A DNA stretch of 16,018 nucleotides from Lachnospiraceae bacterium (GTDB taxonomy: Bacteria > Bacillota > Clostridia > Lachnospirales > Lachnospiraceae), in NCBI GenBank assembly GCA_017961385.1, contig JAGCXJ010000180.1:1-16018 (forward strand), given 5' to 3'. Position 1 is the first letter of the stretch; the number at the start of each line of letters is the position of its first letter. The notes beneath the pieces were generated by a model that worked only from the letters and a program-made list of their open reading frames with translations, was not told the DNA's origin and did no database searches. Shown piece after piece: positions 1-6,992 of this stretch. The translations under genes were made by a program, and so were the position numbers.

Positions 1-30
1 CAGGAGAGAGAGATCGATCTCTCTCTCCTG
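1..30. repeat. Perfect 30-base palindrome touching the window edge
   Basis: Positions 1-15 are the exact reverse complement of positions 16-30, with no loop; the centre is the GATCGATC at 12-19. The match is limited only by the window edge, so the true length is unknown. It lies inside the flotillin coiled-coil codons, where the outer half spells SLL instead of the expected charged residues. A fold-back joining artefact at a contig end explains this better than a functional site. Confidence 0.85.
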
Positions 31-873
31 CTTATCGATATTAGCATTGGCAGACGTAATCTCTATAGTCTTTCGCGGATCCTGCTGCTGGATCTCATAA
101 GCAGCATCCGCTTCAGCCTGCTTGATATCAGATTCGCGCTTAAGTTCTGCCTGTTTGATACGCAGTTCATTCTGCTTTGCAGCAATCTCGGTTTCAGCTG
201 CAACCTGAGCTTCATTAGCCAGTCTCTTTGCTTCTGCCTCTGCAATGGCAACATCCTTGTCAGCCTGAGCTTTTGCAATTGATGCATCCTTCTGGATCTG
301 AGACATATTATCCTGACCTAATGCAATGATCAGTCCCTTTTCATCCTCTATCTTCTGGATATTGCATGAAATGATCTCGATACCGAGAGCATTCATATCC
401 TTCTGAGCTTTCTCCTGAACCTCGTCACCGAATTTCTTACGATCGGTATTGAGTTCTTTAAGCTTAACAGTACCGATTATCTCACGCATGTTACCCTGCA
501 AAGAATCGGTAAGAGCAGAAATGATGTTCTTCTCATCCATGTTAAGGAAGTTCTTCATGGCTATCTTGATGCCTTCAGGATCTGTCTTAACTCTGACTTT
601 TGCAACCGCGTCAATATCTACACCGATAAAGTCAAGTGTAGGAACGTAGCCGTTAGTCTTTATATCGATACTGATCTGTTTAAGAACAAGGGTATCCTTT
701 CTCTCTAAGAAAGGAAACTTTATTCCAGCACGTCCGATAAGTATCTTAGGCTCTTTCTTCCATCCTGAAATGATAAAAGCCTTATCCGGAGGAGCTTTTA
801 CGTAACCCGTCACGATGATAAGAATTATCAGCGCGATAACCAAAAAGATTGCAATTACTGCTGCAAGTGTCAT
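1..873 (-). CDS. Flotillin-like SPFH/Band 7 protein, 3' part cut off by the window edge
   Basis: Flotillins are membrane-anchored scaffold proteins that oligomerise in ordered membrane patches. The visible 291 codons start with one hydrophobic anchor (about residues 2-22, TLAAVIAIFLVIALIILIIV), followed by the SPFH core (APPDKAFIISG, then GRAGIKFPFLERKD, and the QGNMREIIG stretch near residue 140). An Ala/Glu/Lys-rich coiled coil follows (repeated AEAEAKR, KQAELKRE, DAAYEIQQQ patterns). The chosen ATG at 873 has AGGGG seven bases upstream; an ATG two codons earlier (879) lies too close to it. The family continues for roughly 200 more residues, so the C-terminus is missing. The last four visible residues (SLL after REID L) depart from the family pattern, in which a Lys/Glu-rich coiled coil goes on; this coincides with a palindrome at the window edge and is probably not genuine sequence. 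Family assignment is confident. Confidence 0.9.
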   Translation of the reverse strand, partial: MTLAAVIAIFLVIALIILIIVTGYVKAPPDKAFIISGWKKEPKILIGRAGIKFPFLERKDTLVLKQISIDIKTNGYVPTLDFIGVDIDAVAKVRVKTDPEGIKIAMKNFLNMDEKNIISALTDSLQGNMREIIGTVKLKELNTDRKKFGDEVQEKAQKDMNALGIEIISCNIQKIEDEKGLIIALGQDNMSQIQKDASIAKAQADKDVAIAEAEAKRLANEAQVAAETEIAAKQNELRIKQAELKRESDIKQAEADAAYEIQQQDPRKTIEITSANANIDKQEREIDLSLL

Positions 874-895
874 AATCATACCCCTTTCATACGTC

Positions 896-925
896 CATCA
901 ACTATTTGATGTTGTTACCATTATA
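896..925 (-). promoter_or_regulatory. Probable promoter -10 and 5' stem of the flotillin gene
   Basis: The minus strand holds TATAAT (920-925) about 50 bases before the flotillin ATG. The matching -35 region is poor (TTGTTT-like, 20 bases upstream, within the T-tract of the neighbouring terminator). Between the -10 and the ribosome site there is a 6-base inverted repeat, CATCAA at 896-901 and TTGATG at 906-911, which could form a 5' leader stem. The call rests mainly on the -10 and position. Confidence 0.4.
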
Positions 926-942
926 CTACCGAGTCACGTATC

Positions 943-988
943 AGAAAACAAAAATAACAGCAAATTAAGATATCCTAATTTGCTGTTA
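943..988 (-). terminator. Intrinsic terminator of the GGDEF-EAL gene
   Basis: A perfect 13-base stem (TAACAGCAAATTA at 955-967 with its complement at 976-988, 8-base loop) follows the GGDEF-EAL stop by 29 bases on the minus strand and is followed there by the T-rich run TTTTTGTTTT (945-954). It separates the signalling pair from the flotillin gene. Confidence 0.85.
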
Positions 989-1017
989 CGATGCAATTAT
1001 TCGTATTCTTTTAAATC

Positions 1018-2763
1018 TTAAGCACATACAAGCTTTCTTGCTTCTTCAGGTGGAAGCGGACGCCCCCAGATATAACCCTGAATAAAGTCACAGCCGATAT
1101 CCTTAAGCGTATCAAGCTGGTCATCTGATTCCACGCCTTCAGATATGACCTCTAGATTCAATATATGTCCAATTGATATGATGGTTGCTACATACTGTTT
1201 TGAAGCTTCACTGGTATTCATACCATCAATAAACGATTTATCTATCTTTATCAGACTGGCAGGGAATTTATTCAGATAACTGAGAGATGAATAACCTGTA
1301 CCGAAATCATCTATTGCTACCTTAATTCCTATATTCTTTGCATCACGAACACACTCTAAAGCCTTTCCTGCAGAATCGATCATTATAGACTCAGTGATCT
1401 CTATCTCAAGATTTTGGGGAGGGATACAGTTTTTATCAAGTACTTCTTTTATTTCTTCAATAAAGTTATTCTTTAAAAGATGCTTTACTGAAACATTTAT
1501 GCTTAAAGTAAGATCCTCTCCACCTTTTTTGATTACCTCGCTAAAAAATGCTGCAGCCTTTTTATATACACACTGATCAAGAACATCAATAAGGCCGGCC
1601 TCTTCTGCAACAGGTATAAAATCAGCCGGGCTTATAAACGAACCGTCAGTATTCTTCAATCGGGCAAGAGCTTCAAATCCGCGAAGCTTATGATTGATAT
1701 CATACTGAGGCTGAAGGTAGTACAGGATGTCATCATTTTCGATCGCGGTCCTGATCTTTCTTTCAATATCCATCTTCATTTCGGTTTTATTAAGATTCTG
1801 GGTATAACGCAAGATACAGTTGCTGCTATTTGCACGCTTGATTTCATGCATAGCTGTATCTGCTGCGGAAAAAAGAGTACCTGAATTGTCTGCATCATCA
1901 GGATATATGGCATAACCAAAACAAGCAGTCATGAAGAAATCGCAGTCTTCTATTGTTATCCTCTTCTCCAGTTCTTCCTTATATGCCTTGATAGAACGAA
2001 GCAGATCCAAGTCGGTCTTAAAACCTCTGATGATCAGCGAATACTCATCAGCGCTTAATCGAGAAACAAAATCAGCTGTTCCTGTCTGATTTGTATCAGC
2101 AAGATTTTTCCATCGATTGGCAACCTCGACAAGCACCTTATCTCCTACTGCATGTCCCATCGTATCATTAATGCTCTTGAAGTTATTAAGATCAATTGAT
2201 ACAAACGCAAATCTTTCATTTGCTGCCGTAATTTCATCAATGAATTCTTTTCCGGCAAACCGGTTGGGAAGACCTGTCAGCGAATCGGTAACCGCTTCCT
2301 CGCTCATCCTTTGCTGATACTTTTCAATTCTTCTGTTATTGAGAAATATGATCGTTATCGCGATTATGGTCAAAAGACTGGTAAAGATTCCTGGCAGATT
2401 TGCATGACGTTGTCTTACGAATATATTGATCAAAAGTCCCGGAAACTGCAGAATCATCAATAACATAGATACGATGTAACCGTTTTTTCTGAAGAAAACC
2501 GTCATACATATAATGCATATATGCCCAAGAGATGAAAACACTCCGGTAATTGCAAACGTGGGGATGCTATACCCAAAGATAACTGTGATATCATTAGTCG
2601 AACGTGCCATCCAGACTGTTCCGATATAAGCTACTAAATATAGTGCCAGAAGCATAAAGAAGAAACCCTTGTTAACTCCTTTGTGAATAGAGATCAACTT
2701 CAGGGTGTCGTCAATGTTCGTATTACTGTCAATGACATATCTATCTTTGCTCATAGAATTCAT
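1018..2763 (-). CDS. Membrane GGDEF-EAL protein: degenerate GGDEF, intact c-di-GMP phosphodiesterase EAL domain
   Basis: EAL domains hydrolyse c-di-GMP to pGpG; GGDEF domains make c-di-GMP from GTP. Numbered from the ATG at 2763 (581 residues), an N-terminal region with about five membrane segments (residues 33-143) has no recognisable sensor fold. The GGDEF domain (about 155-325) has the opening DSLTGLPNR but SADEY (237-241) at the signature, so cyclase activity is doubtful. The EAL domain (about 335-578) keeps EAL at 364-366, N423, E455, DDFGTGYSS (485-493), K506, E542 and QGY (562-564), the metal and catalytic set. Net function is therefore probably c-di-GMP breakdown, with the GGDEF part possibly a GTP-binding regulatory module; that is inference. 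The start is uncertain: ATG at 2763 (AAAGGA three bases before), ATG at 2754, or an upstream TTG at 2829 without a clear ribosome site. It follows the hybrid kinase by 90 bases on the same strand. Confidence 0.9.
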   Translation of the reverse strand: MNSMSKDRYVIDSNTNIDDTLKLISIHKGVNKGFFFMLLALYLVAYIGTVWMARSTNDITVIFGYSIPTFAITGVFSSLGHICIICMTVFFRKNGYIVSMLLMILQFPGLLINIFVRQRHANLPGIFTSLLTIIAITIIFLNNRRIEKYQQRMSEEAVTDSLTGLPNRFAGKEFIDEITAANERFAFVSIDLNNFKSINDTMGHAVGDKVLVEVANRWKNLADTNQTGTADFVSRLSADEYSLIIRGFKTDLDLLRSIKAYKEELEKRITIEDCDFFMTACFGYAIYPDDADNSGTLFSAADTAMHEIKRANSSNCILRYTQNLNKTEMKMDIERKIRTAIENDDILYYLQPQYDINHKLRGFEALARLKNTDGSFISPADFIPVAEEAGLIDVLDQCVYKKAAAFFSEVIKKGGEDLTLSINVSVKHLLKNNFIEEIKEVLDKNCIPPQNLEIEITESIMIDSAGKALECVRDAKNIGIKVAIDDFGTGYSSLSYLNKFPASLIKIDKSFIDGMNTSEASKQYVATIISIGHILNLEVISEGVESDDQLDTLKDIGCDFIQGYIWGRPLPPEEARKLVCA

Positions 2764-2802
2764 TAATCCTTTAATACGCGAAGCATGTAATCCTTTACAT
2801 GC
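2763..2802 (-). promoter_or_regulatory. Hairpin and 7-residue leader ORF overlapping the GGDEF-EAL start
   Basis: Upstream of the GGDEF-EAL ATG is a perfect 8-base stem with a 4-base loop (GCATGTAA at 2783-2790, TTACATGC at 2795-2802). On the minus strand its loop carries AGGA, and the stem ends in an ATG (2786) that opens a short ORF, MLRVLKD, whose TAA overlaps the GGDEF-EAL ATG as TAATG. Two near-identical AAAGGATTA-ATG units stand in tandem. This could couple translation of leader and gene, or be chance. Confidence 0.35.
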
Positions 2803-2853
2803 ATGTTCATTTTTGAGATTATATATCAACGACCGTAACCCAACAGTAAGTAA

Positions 2854-5505
2854 TCATAAATCGGGCGAAAACTCAAGGATCTCATCATCCGAACTGTCTT
2901 TATCACCAAGATCGATATTGTCCCTTATCACTTTCACGATCTTTTCGTACATATCAATCATCTTATCATGGTTCTTGTCTATAGCAGCAACATCTAGATT
3001 ATCAGCTGCTGCTTCTGATTCAGCAGCCAGTTCAAACAAATCCTTCGCACCTATAGTCTTTGATGAACTCTTTAATGAATGTACATAGACACTGTAATTC
3101 TTCCAGTCCTTAGCCTCATAACTCTCCTCAATGTTAAGAGCTTTTGTCTTATGTTCAAGAGCAAAGTCGCCAAGTACCGCTTTATACATCAAATCATCGT
3201 GACCGCAATAACTCTTTCCGCTTTCTATATCGACGCATACTGATTCAAGTGCTGCAACAAAGACTTCGTCAAGTCTGTGTTCATCGTTTTCTGCCGCATC
3301 TTTTATCTTTGATATCACTACTTTTTCACCTGGCAGGTACTTTATGAGCATCTTTTCAAGTTCAAGACCGTCAACAGGCTTTGTCAGATAATCATCAAAT
3401 CCCTGTTCTATATATCTGTCCTTGGCGCCTCTTATAACATCAGCCGTCAGACATATGATAGGTGTTTTCTCATTCTTTTTGCTTTCAAGAGCCCTGATCT
3501 TTTTCATAGCCTCGGTTCCGTCCATACCGGGCATGCGCTGATCCATTAAAATGACGTCATAAGGCTTTTTGTCAGCCAGATCAATGGAATCCGGACCGTT
3601 CAGTGCTGTATCCACCTTTATCCCTGTCTTCTTAAGAAGGTTCTCGACTACAAGTATATTCATATTTGTATCATCAACAACAAGAATGGATGCATCCTTT
3701 GCATGGAATGATTCACTGTAAGCTTCTACAGGTTCGACTCTTTCAATAGCTTCTCTGTAATCTCCCAGCGGCTTGTCATTCTCTATCTTTTGCCACAATT
3801 CAAATGAGAAAGTGCTTCCTATACCATACTGACTTACAACCATGAGCTCGCTTCCCATCAGTTCAAGAAGCTTTCTTGTTATAGTCATTCCAAGGCCTGT
3901 TCCCTCGATGTTTCGGTTTCTGACAACATCCAGTCTCTCAAATGACTCAAACAGACGAGCCATATCGCTTTCCTTTATGCCGATTCCTGTATCCTTCACT
4001 TCAACATGAAGCAGTATCTCATTATTTTCAGTATTTCTCTCTTTGCCATTAACAGAAAGGGTCACACTTCCTTTTTCAGTATACTTTACGGCATTTGTTA
4101 AAAGATTCATGACAATCTGATTTATACGGGTATCATCACCGTAAAGCTCGCATGGAAGATTCGGATCAATGTTTAGATTAAATTTCAGCTTCTTTGCTTT
4201 TGCTCTGTCAGAAATTGAATTGATGTAATATCCTATCTGGGAGCTGACACTGTATCGTACCGGCACGATCTCCATCTTGCCGTCTTCGATCTTTGAAAAA
4301 TCCAATATACCGTTTATCAGTGTCAGAAGATTATGTCCTGACTGCTTAATGTTCTGGGAATACCCAAGTATCTCTTTGTTATCCGACTCGCGCATGATCA
4401 TTTCATTCATACCCAAGATCGCATTTATCGGAGTTCTTATCTCATGAGACATATCTGCAAGGAAACGGCTCTTAGCCTTGCTGGCTTCATCTGCAGCCTG
4501 CTTTTCAAGCTTAAGTACCTTTGACTTGAATTCCTGCTCCTGTTTGCTGTATTTATCAAGAACGCGAGCAAGAAATATTGCTATCAATACTCCTATCAGC
4601 GCAGCCACTATCGTAGCGATAACAAATCCTCTAACCAGATTGCTGACGCCTTTTGCAAGCTCTTCCCTACTGGTGGCAATACATACATACCATCTAGTAT
4701 TGGTCATCTGAGAAGCAACTATTCCACGATTTATGCCATCATAATCGTCAATAAATACCATCTCGTCGGGTTTGCCTCTTCTTATCTTTTCGATCAGCTG
4801 ACCGTATGGTGCATTCTTAACTTCCATGACCTTTTTGGGAACATCTTCATAATCATATGCCGGATTTGGGTGAACTATCATCCTGAGATTCTGATCTATC
4901 AAAAACGCATAACTGTTCTGTTCAACATCCGCATTATTGATCATGTCAACTAAAACGTTAACAAATATATCGGCTGCCAGAACGCCCAATAATTCACCGT
5001 CCTTATATACGGCCTTTGAAATTGTAAAAACCGGTCTGAGTGTATCAGAATCAAGATATGGCGTAGAATAGAAAAGCTCACCTGTCAAGGCTGAGGTGGT
5101 ATACCACTCTCTTTCATGTACGAAGTCGACTGATCCGTCTGCTACAAAATCAGAAGCACACACCATGGTATTATTCGGATATGTAAAATAGACATCATAA
5201 ACATATCCGTTTTTGTTAAGGATCTCATTGCTGTGCTTTAAATAGTTGTGAAATGTGTTATAGTCCTTAGATGAAATATCATTTACTGCGATTTCAGCAG
5301 CAAGTGTATCGATTATCGTTGCATTAGTATTGACCCAGGAAGTCAGTTCAAGAGCATACTTCTGCGCAGCGGCATCATAATTATCCTCCATCTGAGTGAT
5401 CAGACTGGTTCTTGCTCTTTGATAGCTGATAAAAGACAGCAGTATTGAACTGCCCAGTACTACCAGCACTATCATAATTGTCATTTTCGCTCTGAAACTC
5501 TTCAT
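2854..5505 (-). CDS. dCache hybrid sensor histidine kinase with REC and Hpt domains
   Basis: A membrane sensor kinase holding a complete internal phosphorelay. Domains: TM1 (7-27); extracytoplasmic dCache ligand-binding domain (about 35-285, with YVYDVYFTYP, EREWYTTSA and LGVLAADI typical of the fold); TM2 (about 292-313); a short coiled-coil linker; HisKA with H354 in DMSHEIRTPINA; HATPase with N-box NLLTNAVKY (467-475), G1 DTGIGI (505-510) and G2 GTGLGM (535-540); a REC domain with acidic pair D611/D612, phosphoacceptor D655 in LMDQRMPGMDG, T687 and K709; and a C-terminal Hpt domain with H809 in VHSLKSSSKTIG. All key residues are present, so the His-Asp-His relay should work. The ATG at 5505 follows AGGGG by five bases. 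The final output regulator is not in the window; the next gene downstream is a GGDEF-EAL protein, which suggests but does not show a c-di-GMP link. Ligands of dCache domains are often amino acids or carboxylates; none can be assigned here. Confidence 0.95.
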   Translation of the reverse strand: MKSFRAKMTIMIVLVVLGSSILLSFISYQRARTSLITQMEDNYDAAAQKYALELTSWVNTNATIIDTLAAEIAVNDISSKDYNTFHNYLKHSNEILNKNGYVYDVYFTYPNNTMVCASDFVADGSVDFVHEREWYTTSALTGELFYSTPYLDSDTLRPVFTISKAVYKDGELLGVLAADIFVNVLVDMINNADVEQNSYAFLIDQNLRMIVHPNPAYDYEDVPKKVMEVKNAPYGQLIEKIRRGKPDEMVFIDDYDGINRGIVASQMTNTRWYVCIATSREELAKGVSNLVRGFVIATIVAALIGVLIAIFLARVLDKYSKQEQEFKSKVLKLEKQAADEASKAKSRFLADMSHEIRTPINAILGMNEMIMRESDNKEILGYSQNIKQSGHNLLTLINGILDFSKIEDGKMEIVPVRYSVSSQIGYYINSISDRAKAKKLKFNLNIDPNLPCELYGDDTRINQIVMNLLTNAVKYTEKGSVTLSVNGKERNTENNEILLHVEVKDTGIGIKESDMARLFESFERLDVVRNRNIEGTGLGMTITRKLLELMGSELMVVSQYGIGSTFSFELWQKIENDKPLGDYREAIERVEPVEAYSESFHAKDASILVVDDTNMNILVVENLLKKTGIKVDTALNGPDSIDLADKKPYDVILMDQRMPGMDGTEAMKKIRALESKKNEKTPIICLTADVIRGAKDRYIEQGFDDYLTKPVDGLELEKMLIKYLPGEKVVISKIKDAAENDEHRLDEVFVAALESVCVDIESGKSYCGHDDLMYKAVLGDFALEHKTKALNIEESYEAKDWKNYSVYVHSLKSSSKTIGAKDLFELAAESEAAADNLDVAAIDKNHDKMIDMYEKIVKVIRDNIDLGDKDSSDDEILEFSPDL

Positions 5506-5603
5506 ATTTACCCCTGATACTATACTCTACAATAATATCATAACTAAACCATATTGGGTACTATCCCGTGCTTTATATGTTTTCAGTAAAACAGATTTAC
5601 GCC

Positions 5604-5635
5604 AAAGAAAAACAGTGCAGTAAAAGGCCTGCACC
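5604..5635 (-). terminator. Probable intrinsic terminator after the repair/clean-up gene run
   Basis: GTGCAG (5615-5620) pairs with CTGCAC (5629-5634) around an 8-base loop, and on the minus strand the stem is followed by TGTTTTTCTTT (5604-5614). It lies 8 bases past the stop of the small frame at 5644-5766 and about 280 bases past the macrodomain stop. The stem is short, so strength is uncertain. Confidence 0.55.
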
Positions 5636-5643
5636 AGAAAATC

Positions 5644-5766
5644 TCAGTAAATATGGTTCTCTTTAAGATACCCCTGATCGCATACACCTACTCCGTCTGA
5701 TACCTGTAAGATAGTGTCGGATGTTTTATCAGTATAAAAAGATGCATTAATATCAAACCGTTTCAC
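5644..5766 (-). CDS. Possible small protein (40 residues) or 3' remnant of a decayed gene
   Basis: A GTG at 5766 opens 40 codons ending in TGA at 5644; the frame stays open for six more codons upstream (to 5784) without an ATG. The product has balanced, protein-like composition (MKRFDINASFYTD at the start, ISDGVG-like QVSDGVGVCDQGYLKEN near the end) rather than the look of random translation, and a terminator follows its stop at once. There is no ribosome site before the GTG. Upstream frames (for example 24 codons from an ATG near 5872) are short and broken by stops. A frameshifted remnant whose tail survives would fit; an intact small gene is the alternative. No family was recognised. Confidence 0.25.
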   Translation of the reverse strand: MKRFDINASFYTDKTSDTILQVSDGVGVCDQGYLKENHIY

Positions 5767-5832
5767 ACAATCAACTGCGATCTGTCATTTAACGATAAGT
5801 TATATCTTTAACCCTGTTCCTTTAATGAAACG

Positions 5833-5856
5833 AATAGTGCATGCATCAGCACTATT
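5833..5856. repeat. 8-base perfect inverted repeat
   Basis: AATAGTGC at 5833-5840 is complementary to GCACTATT at 5849-5856 across the 8-base loop ATGCATCA. No T-tract follows on either strand, so it is not an obvious terminator. Confidence 0.6.
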
Positions 5857-5889
5857 ATCATATCTTCCCTTTTACATTTCATATATAAC

Positions 5890-5912
5890 TGTATCATGTT
5901 AAGGATGATACA
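5890..5912. repeat. 8-base perfect inverted repeat directly after the macrodomain stop
   Basis: TGTATCAT (5890-5897) is complementary to ATGATACA (5905-5912), 7-base loop. It begins three bases after the macrodomain stop on the minus strand and has no U-tract behind it; it may be a 3' stabilising or processing hairpin of the polycistronic message. Confidence 0.55.
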
Positions 5913-5915
5913 TAT

Positions 5916-6431
5916 TCAACAACCGGAAATTACACTCTCTCCGATCTTCATGATATTATCATCAAGAACAGCGAAAACTATTTCGATTTCATAATCCGGA
6001 TTGTCATCCATAAAATCCTTGCACGCCTTGATAGCTCTTTCCCATGCTTTATCTATCGGATATCCGAATATCCCGGCTGATATGAGAGGAAATCCTATTG
6101 AATGAAGTCCGTTCTTCTTTGCAATGAGCAAAGAATTCCTATATGCACTGTACAGCAATTGTGGCTCGTTATTGTTGCCTCCCGACCATCTGGGACCGAC
6201 AGCGTGGATGACATACTTAGCAGGAAGATTAAACCCGGGAGTTATAACAGCAGATCCTTCATCACAATGCCCTATCGCATTGCAGGCTTCAGTCATCTGC
6301 TTTTCACCCGCATCACGAAAAATATATCCACAGACTCCTCCGCCTTCCCACAGTCCTGAATTGGCAGCATTTACCACAGCATCGGTGTCTAGCTTTGTAA
6401 TCCCTATCTTTTGAATTTTTATCGTACTCAT
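5916..6431 (-). CDS. Macrodomain (ADP-ribose-binding) protein with Cys at the usual catalytic Asp
   Basis: Macrodomains bind ADP-ribose; many bacterial ones remove ADP-ribose from proteins or nucleic acids or deacetylate O-acetyl-ADP-ribose. The 171 residues are a single macrodomain: VVNAANSGL (19-27, N21 and N24), the glycine-rich GGGVCGYIF (30-38), PAKYVIHAVGP (70-80) and GFPLISAGIFGYP (113-125). MacroD/YmdB-type enzymes have GGGVDGAI at the second site, where the Asp serves catalysis; here it is C34. The protein may therefore be a binder, or belong to a Cys-containing subfamily common in Clostridia (recollection, not searched). The ATG follows GGAGAGGA by seven bases, inside the end of the ProX gene, three bases after that gene's TGA; the two are surely co-transcribed. 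It is the last gene of the run. Confidence 0.9.
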   Translation of the reverse strand: MSTIKIQKIGITKLDTDAVVNAANSGLWEGGGVCGYIFRDAGEKQMTEACNAIGHCDEGSAVITPGFNLPAKYVIHAVGPRWSGGNNNEPQLLYSAYRNSLLIAKKNGLHSIGFPLISAGIFGYPIDKAWERAIKACKDFMDDNPDYEIEIVFAVLDDNIMKIGESVISGC

Positions 6432-6434
6432 AAT

Positions 6435-6980
6435 TCATTCCTCTCCGACGAGATGAACAGTTACATATTCATGACCTGTAGCAGGCAGGAACTTATTCAG
6501 AACATCTTTGGTCTTAATCTTAAGAGATGAAGTGCATACACAAGGATGACACCCGATATATTCGCTCTTAAGAACATCTTCATCAATTAATAGCCTGACT
6601 TCATTATCCGTATCATTCATAAGTCCCATGACACTGACAGCTCCGGGCTCAATATCAAGAAACTTAAGCATATCTTCCTCCTGTGCAAACGAGAGTCTGG
6701 CCGAATTTATCTGAGAAGACAGTTCTTTGGTCTTGAATTTCTTATCTCCCGGCATCAACAGCAGATAAAAACTGGTCTTCTGCCTGTTACACAAAAACAG
6801 ATTCTTACATATCACTACTCCAAGAACTTCATCTATTCTAGTGCATGCTTCCATCGTGGTAGCAGGCTCGTGATCGGTCCTTTTATACTCTATACCAAGT
6901 TTATCCAGAAAATCATATGTCCTGATCTCTCTGTCAAGTCTTCCATCTTCATTTTCCGGTCTATTGTCAAATAATTCCAT
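6435..6980 (-). CDS. YbaK/ProX-family aminoacyl-tRNA deacylase (prolyl-tRNA editing protein)
   Basis: Free-standing editing domains of this family hydrolyse tRNA charged with the wrong amino acid; the ProX/PrdX branch clears Ala-tRNA(Pro) made by prolyl-tRNA synthetase. The 181 residues match the PrdX branch: an N-terminal extension (TYDFLDKLGIEYKRTDHEPA), the conserved lysine region VICKNLFLCNRQK (K59 by position), FYLLLMPGDKKF (71-82), INSARLSFAQEEDM (91-104), PGAVSVMGLMND (112-123) and GCHPCVCTSSLKI (143-155). Length is about that of the family. The ATG has AAAGG about eight bases upstream; the HAD gene ends 12 bases before. Substrate Ala-tRNA(Pro) is inferred from the family only; the related INS and YbaK branches act on other mischarged tRNAs. 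Confidence 0.88.
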   Translation of the reverse strand: MELFDNRPENEDGRLDREIRTYDFLDKLGIEYKRTDHEPATTMEACTRIDEVLGVVICKNLFLCNRQKTSFYLLLMPGDKKFKTKELSSQINSARLSFAQEEDMLKFLDIEPGAVSVMGLMNDTDNEVRLLIDEDVLKSEYIGCHPCVCTSSLKIKTKDVLNKFLPATGHEYVTVHLVGEE

Positions 6981-6992
6981 TTTTTATGCCTT

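Larger units (their letters stand above)
5506..5915. other. 410-base gap with hairpins, terminator and possible gene remnant
   Basis: Between the macrodomain gene and the hybrid kinase, both on the minus strand, the gap contains a probable terminator (5604-5635), two further perfect inverted repeats and a 40-codon reading frame ending just before the terminator. The kinase promoter should lie in 5506-5600; AT-rich stretches such as TATTAT occur there but no convincing -35/-10 pair was seen. No c-di-GMP riboswitch consensus was found. Confidence 0.5.

Noticed and set aside
2705..3088. 127-codon open frame on the plus strand
   Set aside because: It lies antisense across the kinase C-terminus and the start of the GGDEF-EAL gene; composition is Ser-rich shadow translation and there is no ribosome site.
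5506..5915. c-di-GMP riboswitch ahead of the hybrid kinase
   Set aside because: The gap before a signalling gene invites this idea, but the conserved GEMM core and its tetraloop receptor pattern are not present.
6102..6414. Two overlapping plus-strand frames opposite the macrodomain gene
   Set aside because: Both are shadows of the conserved macrodomain frame; their products have no domain character.
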